A DNA stretch of 9,477 bases, taken from positions 1-9,477 of the forward strand of contig DATAAF010000072.1 in the NCBI GenBank assembly GCA_036260255.1. Direction: 5' to 3'. Position 1 is the first letter of the stretch. Every line of letters starts with the position of its first letter. The DNA comes from DASZJY01 sp036260255 (GTDB lineage Bacteria; Actinomycetota; Acidimicrobiia; Acidimicrobiales; AC-14). The notes under the pieces were generated by a model. The model searched no databases. It saw only the letters and a program-made list of their open reading frames with translations, and was not told the origin of the DNA. This document shows, piece by piece, positions 1 to 5,255 of the stretch. The position numbers were made by a program, and so were the translations under genes.

Positions 1-128
1 CGCACGCCGTCGAGGAATCGCTCGGCGTCGCGCTTGCGGGCGAAGTGGCGGACTTTTTGGGGCCCGCCCGGGTACTCGCGCCACCGGGCCCGGTACCGCC
101 CGTCCGCTCGCTTGTCGATGCTCGCCAC
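1..128 (-). CDS. Tyrosine recombinase/phage-type integrase, N-terminal fragment (runs off left edge)
   Basis: This fragment holds the first 42 codons of a gene reading leftward; the rest lies outside the window. It starts at GTG (126-128), with a strong ribosome binding site (GGGGAGGGG) just upstream at about 131-139. The peptide begins MASIDKRADGRYRARW and continues to a segment with FARKRDAERFLDGV. This is the usual layout of the small N-terminal arm-DNA-binding domain of actinobacterial tyrosine integrases: a basic start, a GRYRARWR strand, a turn, then a RKRDAERFLD helix. The catalytic domain (Arg, His, Arg, Tyr) is not visible, so activity cannot be judged. Its place 182 bp downstream of rnpB, in the same direction and behind a repeat-rich leader, fits the integrase end of an element inserted at an RNA gene. 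The assignment rests on the N-terminal pattern alone. Confidence 0.7.
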   Translation of the reverse strand, partial: MASIDKRADGRYRARWREYPGGPQKVRHFARKRDAERFLDGV

Positions 129-157
129 GACCCCTCCCCACTCTGCGTGAGGGCCCC

Positions 158-173
158 GCCGGAGGCCTCCGGC
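158..173. repeat. 16-bp perfect palindrome in the integrase leader
   Basis: GCCGGAGGCCTCCGGC is a perfect palindrome without a spacer, lying 30 bp upstream of the integrase start codon. It could be a dimeric repressor or excisionase operator, or a hairpin in the integrase 5' untranslated region. GC-rich DNA produces such palindromes by chance more often than average DNA, so a role is only suggested. Confidence 0.4.
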
Positions 174-210
174 AGTCCTCAATTAGTCCTCAGTCCTCAG
201 AAAGTCCTCA
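174..210 (-). repeat. Four direct repeats of TGAGGACT, candidate integrase arm-type sites
   Basis: On the minus strand TGAGGACT occurs four times without mismatch, at 210-203, 199-192, 192-185 and 181-174. Start-to-start spacings are 11, 7 and 11 bp. A fifth half-copy turns the edge into a hairpin (CCTCAG-CT-CTGAGG at 206-219). Short direct repeats beside an int gene are the classic form of arm-type sites bound by the N-terminal domain of tyrosine integrases, as in lambda and L5. That family knowledge, together with position, is the basis for the proposal. Binding sites for a repressor or recombination directionality factor are equally possible. Confidence 0.6.
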
Positions 211-227
211 GCTCTGAGGGCTAAATC

Positions 228-255
228 CGGTCACTCTCGGTGACTGGCGGTCACT
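228..255 (-). repeat. Three-copy 10-bp-period repeat AGT(G/C)ACCG
   Basis: On the plus strand CGGTCACT (228-235), CGGTGACT (238-245) and CGGTCACT (248-255) follow each other at exactly 10 bp. The middle copy has one base changed, which also creates local GTGAC/GTCAC inverted repeats. Spacing of about one helical turn would place bound proteins on one DNA face. It lies between the TGAGGACT repeats and rnpB, within the same A+T-richer leader, and is probably part of the same recombination or control region. Confidence 0.5.
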
Positions 256-309
256 GCTGGACAAGCAAAACCCCAGGTCAGAGGCACTTTAGCCGGGTTC
301 ACGCAGAGT

Positions 310-695
310 GGTGACGGTGAGCCGGCCTGTAGGCGGGGTTCTGTCCGCCGCCGGAGCGGCGGGGTGACCATCCATCTACGCGGCCTACCTGGGGACGTGC
401 CTCCGAAGAGGCACCGGGCGGGCCACCCGATCCCCTGTTCGGCCTTGCTCCGGGTGGGGTTTACCGAGCCGCCCGGGTCGCCCCGGGCGCTGGTGCGCTC
501 TTGCCGCACCGTTTCACCCTTGCCTGTGCCGGGCTCGGGCCCGGCCATCGGCGGTCTGTTTTCTGTGGCACTTTCCTGCGGGTCGCCCCGACTGGCCGCT
601 AGCCAGCACCCTGCCCTGTGGAGCCCCGACCTTCCTCAGCCGGCGGCCCGGACCCGGGCCACCGGCCGCGGCCACCCGGCCGACTCACCGTCACC
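310..695 (-). ncRNA. rnpB: RNase P RNA (bacterial type A)
   Basis: This is the catalytic RNA of ribonuclease P, which cuts the 5' leader from tRNA precursors. Conserved blocks read on the minus strand. GAGGAAGGTCGGGGCTCCA (637-619) is the 5' half of the P4 core. CAGACCGCCGATGG lies at 558-545 and AAGGGTGAAACGGTGCGG at 521-504. ACAGAACCCCGCCTACAG (344-327) is the 3' P4 half. The ends are set by helix P1: 695-678 pairs with 327-310 over 18 positions, all Watson-Crick except one U-G. The length of about 386 nt is normal for the family. It begins 26 bp beyond the nuclease stop codon. I see no convincing intrinsic terminator after its 3' end, where the integrase leader begins. Mature ends may differ by a few bases. 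Confidence 0.96.
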
Positions 696-698
696 CCA

Positions 699-704
699 AT
701 TGTC
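699..704 (-). promoter_or_regulatory. Possible -10 box for rnpB
   Basis: GACAAT on the minus strand ends four bases before the P1 helix begins, so a transcript starting about 6-7 bases after it would begin at the expected 5' end of the RNA. No good -35 is seen; CCTGAA around 726-721 is a poor candidate. Read-through from the upstream nuclease operon is an alternative source of rnpB transcript. Confidence 0.35.
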
Positions 705-721
705 CCACAGCCGGTTCGGTT

Positions 722-1531
722 TCAGGCTCCCGCCTCGGCCTCCGCAAGCGCCGCCCCCAGGAAGCGGTAGACCCACTGCTCGGCCATGGGCCGGGAGTCG
801 CAGAACACGATCGGTACCGACGGGTAGCGGACCTGGACCCGGGCGAGGAGGTCGGGGAGGAAGCCCTCTTTGACCCGGCCCACCCGGTACACGTGCGGGT
901 AGCGGTCCTCGACGACGATGGCGGCCCGCCACAGGCTCGAGAGGTCGGAGAGGAGGTAGCTGATGCTCCCGTCGACGAGGACGCGGGCGAGGTCGGCGAG
1001 CGACTTGCGCTCGACCGCGGCCAGGACCTCCCCGTCCCGCTCGACCGCGTAGTCGCCGGCCGGCAGCGCTCGGCGCTCCAGCTCGACCTGCTGGTTGGCA
1101 AAGCGGTAGGCGTAGCGCTCCCGTGTGTCGACGACGATGCGCACGGTGGGCCACCCCGACGCCCGGCGGCTCGGCACCCGCAGCCCGGGCCGGGCCTGAC
1201 GGTTCGTCCTCGCCGTCTGCCAGAAGATGGCCTCCCGGCCGTTGCGCAGGCGGGTGAACACCAGCTGCGACCGGTTCTCCCGCGGCCGGGCCAGCACGAG
1301 GTCGATCGCCGGCCCGCGGCGGACGCACGATCGCACCGCCACCTCGTCGACCACCTCGACGTCCTCGGGCCAGCCTTCGGCCCGGTGGCAGTAGACCTTG
1401 GCCGTGCGGGGCCAGGTGTCGTGTGCCTTGAGCACCAGCGGCTCGCCGCTCGAACCCAGCGGGAGGGAGATCAGGTACGGGAGGCTCGAGTCGGGCTCGG
1501 GGTTGCGGGCCACCTTGAAGCTCGCCGCCAC
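722..1531 (-). CDS. ERCC4-domain nuclease (XPF/Mus81-type fold)
   Basis: The product is a 269-residue protein. Residues about 130-260 form an ERCC4 nuclease domain: VDTRE (134-138), AGDYA (158-162) and VERKSLAD (173-180). These supply the GD...ERKxxxD metal-binding active site of the XPF/Mus81 superfamily, and all of its acidic residues are present. Enzymes of this fold cut branched or flapped DNA. Residues 1-120 match no domain I can name; they resemble a conserved leader found in actinobacterial homologues (RNPEPDS, WPRTAKVYCH, ENRSQLVFTR, AIFWQTARTN). No helix-hairpin-helix DNA-binding motif is visible, unlike full XPF. The start is a GTG with only a weak GGGA-type ribosome site, and it lies 38 bp after the kinase stop, so it is probably the last protein gene of the leftward operon. 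The nuclease class is secure; the substrate and pathway are not known. Confidence 0.85.
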   Translation of the reverse strand: MAASFKVARNPEPDSSLPYLISLPLGSSGEPLVLKAHDTWPRTAKVYCHRAEGWPEDVEVVDEVAVRSCVRRGPAIDLVLARPRENRSQLVFTRLRNGREAIFWQTARTNRQARPGLRVPSRRASGWPTVRIVVDTRERYAYRFANQQVELERRALPAGDYAVERDGEVLAAVERKSLADLARVLVDGSISYLLSDLSSLWRAAIVVEDRYPHVYRVGRVKEGFLPDLLARVQVRYPSVPIVFCDSRPMAEQWVYRFLGAALAEAEAGA

Positions 1532-1569
1532 GCATCCCAGTCTGCCCGCCGGCGCCGGCGACCGGGTGG

Positions 1570-3021
1570 CTACGCGAACTCGATGGCGGTCAGCTCGGGC
1601 ACCCAGCCGCGGGCCCGCTGGCACGCCTCCCGCCAGCGCTCCCGGGCCGCGCCTGTACGAGTGCGCGGCTCGACGACCCGTGCAGGGGACCACGTGGCCG
1701 CCACCTCGTCCTCGTCGGCCCACGTGCCTAGAGCCAGGCCGGCGAGGAACGCCGCCCCGAGGGCGGTCGCCTCTACGACCGGCGACACCTCCACCGGGCG
1801 CTGGGCGGCGTCGGCCAGCGCCTCCAGGAAGACGGGGTTGGCTGTCATCCCACCGTCGACCCGCAACGACGCGATGGCGACGTTCCCGTCGGCCTCCACC
1901 GCCTCGAGCAGGTCGACCCCCCGGTGGGCGACGCCCTCCAGCACCGCCCGCACGATCTGCGGCCGCCCCGACCCCCGGGTGAGGCCGAGCAGTGTGCCCC
2001 GGGCGCCGAAGTCCCAGACCGGCGCCCCGAGGCCCAGGAGGGCGGGCACGAACCACACGCCCTCGGCGCTGTCGCAGGCGGCCGCCACCTCGGCCGACTC
2101 GGCGGCGGACGACAAGAGGCCCAGGTCGTCGCGCAGCCACTCGACCGACTGGCCGGCCGTGAGCATCACCGCCTCCAACCCCCAGGTGATCCGCCCGCTT
2201 CGCCGCCATGCGGCGATCGGGAAGGTGCCGTGCCGGCCCCGCCGGGGGAAGGCGGGCCGCTCGGGCCCCACGCACAGGTCGAGCATCCCTCCGGTCCCGA
2301 ACGTGACCTTGGCCAGCCCCGGGCGGGTGCAGCCCTGGCCCACCAGCGACGCCTGCTGGTCGCCGGCCATGCCGGCGATCGGAGGCGCGCCGGGGAGCGC
2401 ACGGGCCTCGGCCACCACCCCCGAAGAGTCGACCAGGTCGGGCATGGCGGTCTCGGCGATGCGGAGCGCCTCGAGCGGCCGCCGGGCCCACCCCGACCCG
2501 TCGAGCTCCAGGAGGCCGGTGAGGCCGGCGTTGGAGACGTCGGTGACGTGGGCGGTGCCCTCCGACAGCGTCCAGGCCACCCAGCTGTCGACGGTGCCGA
2601 CGCACAGGTCACGGGTGCGGTCGGGATCGGCCATGTCGAGCAGGAAGGCAGCCTTGGTGGCCGACTCGTTGGGCGCCACCGCGACCCCCTGCTCCTTGAG
2701 CGCCAGGCACATGGCAGCCGTGCGCAGGTCTTGCCAGCCCACGCCCGGGCCGACGGGGGCGCCCGTCCGGCGGTCCCACACCACGGTGGACGCCCTCTGG
2801 GTGGCGATGCCCACCGCCTCGACCGGCCCGGCGGCGGCCATCGTCTCCCGCGCCGTGCCGAGGACGGCGTCGGCCATCGCCACCGGGTCGAACTCGACGA
2901 ACCCGGGCGCCGGCGTGCTGGGGAGCACCGGTCGGTGGTGGACGGCGGCGATGCGGGCGTCGGCGCCCACCACCGCCGAGCGCACCCCGCTGGTGCCGAC
3001 GTCGACGACGAGGATGCTCAC
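1570..3021 (-). CDS. FGGY-family carbohydrate/polyol kinase, glycerol-kinase-like
   Basis: This 483-residue ATP-dependent sugar or polyol kinase has the usual family length. The N-terminal ATP-phosphate loop is DVGTSG (7-12), AGDQQASLVGQG (219-230) carries the catalytic base Asp221, FGTGG (241-245) is the second phosphate loop, and RVDGGMTANPVFLEALAD (387-404) is the adenosine segment. Alignment by eye with E. coli GlpK is good throughout (TQRASTVVW, GVGWQDLRTA, GTVDSWVAW, HVTDVSNAG). Arg76, Trp96 and Asp221 match glycerol-binding Arg83, Trp103 and Asp245. Glu84, Tyr135 and Phe270 are replaced by Ala77, Asn118 and Met246, so glycerol may not be the substrate. It starts at GTG inside a GTGA overlap with the membrane-protein gene before it, implying translational coupling. 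No partner dehydrogenase or sugar transporter is nearby to name the substrate. Confidence 0.9.
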   Translation of the reverse strand: MSILVVDVGTSGVRSAVVGADARIAAVHHRPVLPSTPAPGFVEFDPVAMADAVLGTARETMAAAGPVEAVGIATQRASTVVWDRRTGAPVGPGVGWQDLRTAAMCLALKEQGVAVAPNESATKAAFLLDMADPDRTRDLCVGTVDSWVAWTLSEGTAHVTDVSNAGLTGLLELDGSGWARRPLEALRIAETAMPDLVDSSGVVAEARALPGAPPIAGMAGDQQASLVGQGCTRPGLAKVTFGTGGMLDLCVGPERPAFPRRGRHGTFPIAAWRRSGRITWGLEAVMLTAGQSVEWLRDDLGLLSSAAESAEVAAACDSAEGVWFVPALLGLGAPVWDFGARGTLLGLTRGSGRPQIVRAVLEGVAHRGVDLLEAVEADGNVAIASLRVDGGMTANPVFLEALADAAQRPVEVSPVVEATALGAAFLAGLALGTWADEDEVAATWSPARVVEPRTRTGAARERWREACQRARGWVPELTAIEFA

Positions 3022-3437
3022 CGACGCCGCGCCCCGGAGCTGCGCTCGGGGGGGCCGGTACGGGGCCGGCCGGCGAGGAGGCCGCCGATGATGCCGAAGG
3101 TGGCCGCCATGAAGGCGTTGAAGAGCAGGGGGACGGGCTCGATTGACCGCCCACGGACCAACCGCACGATCGACGAGACCAGGGCGATGGCGGCGTAGGC
3201 GGCCAGGGCGGCGCACGCCCCGTTGGCGAACGGGGCGTCGGGGCGTTGCCGTGCCGCCCACACCCCGCCCAGCGTGAACCCCACCATCACCAGGCCGTAG
3301 AGCAGCAGCACGATGTTCGACTCGTCGCTGGGATCGAGGACGACCCCGGCCACGAGGGTGGGGACGGCCACCGCCAGGGCCACCCCGCCCCCCGCGACCA
3401 CGGCCCGGCCGTCGAGCAGCTCGAGCGTGCGTCTCAC
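3018..3437 (-). CDS. Small four-helix integral membrane protein, function unknown
   Basis: The predicted protein has 139 residues and four hydrophobic segments: about 13-34 (VVAGGG to AGVVL), 41-62, 73-94 and 103-122. It ends in a basic proline/arginine-rich tail (RPRTGPPERSSGARRR). The third and fourth helices are separated by a basic loop (RLVRGRS). Size and topology recall small actinobacterial and Bacillus membrane proteins such as the TIGR04086 type, but I see no signature that fixes the family. The gene is held by GTGA overlaps at both ends: its GTG start overlaps the exchanger stop, and its own TGA overlaps the kinase start. That arrangement makes it a genuine gene and suggests its amount is tied to both neighbours. 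A helper or regulator of the exchanger is a guess. Confidence 0.75.
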   Translation of the reverse strand: MRRTLELLDGRAVVAGGGVALAVAVPTLVAGVVLDPSDESNIVLLLYGLVMVGFTLGGVWAARQRPDAPFANGACAALAAYAAIALVSSIVRLVRGRSIEPVPLLFNAFMAATFGIIGGLLAGRPRTGPPERSSGARRR

Positions 3438-4750
3438 CGGTCGGCGAGCAGGTGCTCGTAGGGAGCCCGCAGCCCGTCGCGCATCAGGGCGACGAGGTGG
3501 CGACGCTTCCTCACCAACATGGCCACCGCGAGCACGAGGTAGACGACCGAGACGGCGACCAGCTCGGCGCCGTGGGCCGACGCCGGGAGGACGGCTCCCA
3601 GGAGGAACTGGGCCCAGAAGAGCCCGAAGAGGGCCCACGCCTCCCGCACGGACATGCTGAGGTTGGCGAGGATGGCGAGGGCGAACACGGACTGGGCGGC
3701 GGTGAGCAAGAGCTCCTCCCGTTGGCGGGCGAGGATGGGCAGGCCGTCGAGGCTCCCCGAGGCGATGGCGAAGACGACCGGCAGCGTCCCCACGAGCAGC
3801 GTCCACTGGTTCACCTTCGAGGACACGAGGGTGCCGAGGCCGTCGTCGGTGTTGAGGCGCCAGGCGTAGAGGCCGGCCACCAGCAGCTCGGGCGTCTCCG
3901 AGGCCAGGGGGGCCAGCCACTGGACGAGGAGGAACTCGCTGATCCCCGCGTCCGCCCCCGTCTGCACCAGCGCCTCGGCGAAGCGCTCCGCGCACAGGAG
4001 GATGACGGCGGCCGCCCCGACGAACAGGATGCCGACGGTGACCCGCCGCCGCCTTGGCGGCAGCTGCCCGATCGTCTCGGCCGGGCCCACCAGGTGCGGT
4101 TCCTGGGCCGGCGCCCGCGAGATGCGCACGGTGTAGGCCATGAAGAGGCCCACCAGCACGACCGCGTCGACGAGCGTCACCGTCCGCTTGAGGGGCAGGG
4201 TGAGGGAGTACAGCGACGCCACCGCGAGGAACGAGATCTCCACGGTGCGGCTGCGCTCGAGCTCGATCTGGCGGTCGGGCATGCGCTTGGCCCGCCAGCG
4301 CGTCCAGGCCACGAACACCACCATCGACCACCCCACGCCGATGAGCAGCCGGTTGGCGCCCGTCATGTTGGCCAGCGCCAGCGAGCACGGCGACTCCCCC
4401 GTCGCCCCCGCCGGCTGGCAGGAGGCGCCGAAGCGCTCGACCGCGTTCCCGCCCTTCCAGGCGAAGACGAGGTCGACGGCGTACTCGGGGAGCACGGCGA
4501 TGAAGGCGAGCACGGCGATGGCCGCCCCCGCCGAGATGTCCAGCTGGGCGACCTCGGCCGCCCAGGCCAGGAGGAAGGCGGCCCCGACGATGGCCAGGCC
4601 CAACACCAGAGCCTCGACCGGGTGGGGGAGGTGGGGCGACGTGAGGCGCAGCAGCACGCCCGGCACGAGGGCGGCCACCGCCGCCCCGATCGGGGCCTTC
4701 CGGTGGCGAGGCGAGCGGCGGTCCGCGTCGCCGCCGGAGGTGGTGCCCAC
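3434..4750 (-). CDS. Cation exchanger of the CaCA (Na+/Ca2+ antiporter) superfamily
   Basis: This is a 438-residue multi-pass membrane protein of roughly ten to eleven helices. It has the two-repeat design of CaCA antiporters. The first alpha-repeat holds AFIAVLPEYAVD (82-93) followed by NMTGANRLLIGVGW (128-141). The second holds PLASETPELLVAGLYAW (281-297) followed by LVSSKVNQWTLLVGTLP (308-324). The conserved ion-binding acids sit in the LPEY and TPEL motifs, where classic members have G(T/S)S(L/I)PE. Residues about 150-170 and 210-236 are charged cytoplasmic loops, and the C terminus is basic. An extracellular-looking loop carries two cysteines (111 and 122). The GTG start has no strong ribosome site but lies seven bases after a TAGGAT box, which fits a leaderless mRNA. 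Whether the ion is Ca2+, Na+ or H+ is undetermined. It heads the leftward operon. Confidence 0.85.
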   Translation of the reverse strand: MGTTSGGDADRRSPRHRKAPIGAAVAALVPGVLLRLTSPHLPHPVEALVLGLAIVGAAFLLAWAAEVAQLDISAGAAIAVLAFIAVLPEYAVDLVFAWKGGNAVERFGASCQPAGATGESPCSLALANMTGANRLLIGVGWSMVVFVAWTRWRAKRMPDRQIELERSRTVEISFLAVASLYSLTLPLKRTVTLVDAVVLVGLFMAYTVRISRAPAQEPHLVGPAETIGQLPPRRRRVTVGILFVGAAAVILLCAERFAEALVQTGADAGISEFLLVQWLAPLASETPELLVAGLYAWRLNTDDGLGTLVSSKVNQWTLLVGTLPVVFAIASGSLDGLPILARQREELLLTAAQSVFALAILANLSMSVREAWALFGLFWAQFLLGAVLPASAHGAELVAVSVVYLVLAVAMLVRKRRHLVALMRDGLRAPYEHLLADR

Positions 4751-4756
4751 AGCGGA

Positions 4757-4783
4757 ATCCTAGGGGGGACCTCCCGGGGTCAC
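4757..4783 (-). promoter_or_regulatory. Candidate promoter of the exchanger operon, leaderless type
   Basis: On the minus strand TAGGAT (4762-4757) fits the actinobacterial TANNNT -10 box, and the GTG start codon begins seven bases downstream, where transcription would start. The -35 region is weak. GTGACC (4783-4778) carries the TGAC core but leaves a 15-bp spacer. This GTGACC belongs to an 11-bp tandem repeat, so a bound protein could replace or block a good -35 element. Confidence 0.45.
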
Positions 4784-4794
4784 CCCGGGGTCAC
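4773..4794. repeat. Tandem 11-bp repeat CCCGGGGTCAC between divergent promoters
   Basis: CCCGGGGTCAC occurs twice, back to back, at 4773-4783 and 4784-4794 without mismatch. A related sequence, CGGGGTGAC, appears at 4836-4844. The pair lies 12 bp upstream of the whiB -35 box and over the -35 region of the leftward exchanger promoter, a position suited to a regulator acting on both. No known factor's consensus is recognised. Confidence 0.5.
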
Positions 4795-4805
4795 TGGCGG
4801 GTGTC

Positions 4806-4835
4806 TGGACTTTCGCAACCTTCCCGTTCCATAAT
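4806..4835 (+). promoter_or_regulatory. Probable promoter of the whiB-family gene
   Basis: TGGACT (4806-4811) and CATAAT (4830-4835) are separated by 18 bp and resemble a housekeeping -35/-10 pair. The stretch is noticeably richer in A+T than its surroundings. Transcription would begin near 4842, giving a 5' untranslated region of about 88 nt. Confidence 0.6.
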
Positions 4836-4850
4836 CGGGGTGACCTGCAC

Positions 4851-4864
4851 GGCCCGGCCGGGCC
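4851..4864. repeat. 14-bp palindrome in the whiB leader
   Basis: GGCCCGGCCGGGCC is a perfect palindrome within the predicted untranslated leader of the whiB-family gene, about 9 bases after the predicted transcription start. It could act as an operator or RNA hairpin. Its composition is only G and C, so chance is a fair alternative. Confidence 0.3.
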
Positions 4865-4929
4865 CCGGCGAGGCGACGAGTGGCCCCCGGGGCGGTTTGG
4901 GACACGAGCGATCGAGGAAGTGAATCCCT

Positions 4930-5169
4930 GTGATGGACATGTCCTGGCGTCAGCGCGGCGCGTGCCGGGGGTTGGACCCCCAGATCTTCTACCCTGCCTC
5001 CGACGAGGACGCCGGTGAAGCGAAGGCCATCTGCGACACCTGCCCGGTGCAGGAGCCGTGCCTCGAGTGGGCCCTTCGGAACCGGGAGACCGAGGGGATC
5101 TGGGGTGGTGCCACCGAGCGGGAGCGACGCCGCATCGTGCGTCAGCGCCGCAAGACCGCCGCTGCCTGA
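4930..5169 (+). CDS. WhiB-family iron-sulfur transcriptional regulator
   Basis: The product is a 79-residue redox-responsive regulator that works by binding the principal sigma factor. Four cysteines that bind a [4Fe-4S] cluster are present: Cys12, Cys35, Cys38 and Cys44 in the C-x22-CxxC-x5-C pattern (GACRG, ICDTCPVQEPC). They are followed by the family's GIWGG turn (56-60) and a basic C-terminal tail (RERRRIVRQRRK) for DNA contact. The ribosome site GAGGAAG (4914-4920) is 9 bases before the GTG at 4930 and 12 before an ATG at 4933; a third ATG at 4939 is too far. The start could therefore be two residues shorter. Length and sequence are closest to the small WhiB1/WblE class, but I do not assign a member name. 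It has its own promoter and is divergent from the exchanger. Confidence 0.95.
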   Translation: MMDMSWRQRGACRGLDPQIFYPASDEDAGEAKAICDTCPVQEPCLEWALRNRETEGIWGGATERERRRIVRQRRKTAAA

Positions 5170-5208
5170 CCCTCGCCCTCCCCGCTGAGCCCGGGTCCGC
5201 CGAGGGTC
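5168..5208 (+). terminator. Inverted repeat after whiB, weak terminator candidate
   Basis: GACCCTCG (5168-5175), overlapping the whiB stop codon, can pair with CGAGGGTC (5201-5208), giving an 8-bp stem with a 25-base loop. No run of T follows, so it is not a standard intrinsic terminator. It may attenuate read-through into trpD or be incidental. Confidence 0.3.
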
Positions 5209-5255
5209 GTCGTCCCGGGGCGCCTTGCCGAGCAGCCGGAGTACCGTTCCCCCTC

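Larger units (their letters stand above)
138..311. repeat. 13-bp inverted repeat linking the integrase ribosome binding site and the rnpB 3' end
   Basis: CCACTCTGCGTGA at 138-150 is the exact reverse complement of TCACGCAGAGTGG at 299-311. Extending the alignment by seven bases past the right arm, into the rnpB terminal strand, gives 17 matches in 20. The right arm touches the last bases of the RNase P RNA gene and the left arm lies immediately upstream of the integrase Shine-Dalgarno sequence. The arms are 148 bp apart. The function is unknown. It could be an integration-site relic or recombinase binding site, or simply a rearrangement scar. Confidence 0.6.

Noticed and set aside
174..255. 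The repeat clusters upstream of the integrase as a CRISPR array
   Set aside because: Units are 8 bp with 2-3 bp or no spacers, far too short for CRISPR repeats and spacers, and no cas gene is present.
256..309. Intrinsic terminator for rnpB
   Set aside because: A T-rich stretch (GGGGTTTTGCTT on the minus strand) is present but no stable hairpin precedes it.
231..873. Open frames on both strands across the rnpB region (231-548 minus, 364-873 plus)
   Set aside because: They lie over the RNase P RNA, whose conserved core and P1 helix explain the sequence. The translations are low-complexity Pro/Arg/Gly with no family features.
1532..2605. Upstream extension of the ERCC4 nuclease frame into the kinase gene (open to 2605)
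   Set aside because: It overlaps the conserved kinase frame, is low-complexity, and recognisable nuclease homology begins only near the GTG at 1531.
893..4834. Long plus-strand open frames opposite the leftward operon (893-3091, 1924-3198, 3452-4834)
   Set aside because: These are antisense shadows of GC-rich genes. Their translations are Arg/Pro/Gly/His-rich without motifs, while the minus-strand frames carry intact kinase, exchanger and nuclease motifs.
5058..5255. N-terminal extension of trpD into the whiB gene
   Set aside because: The extra residues are out-of-frame whiB sequence with no TrpD similarity; TrpD homology begins after 5290.
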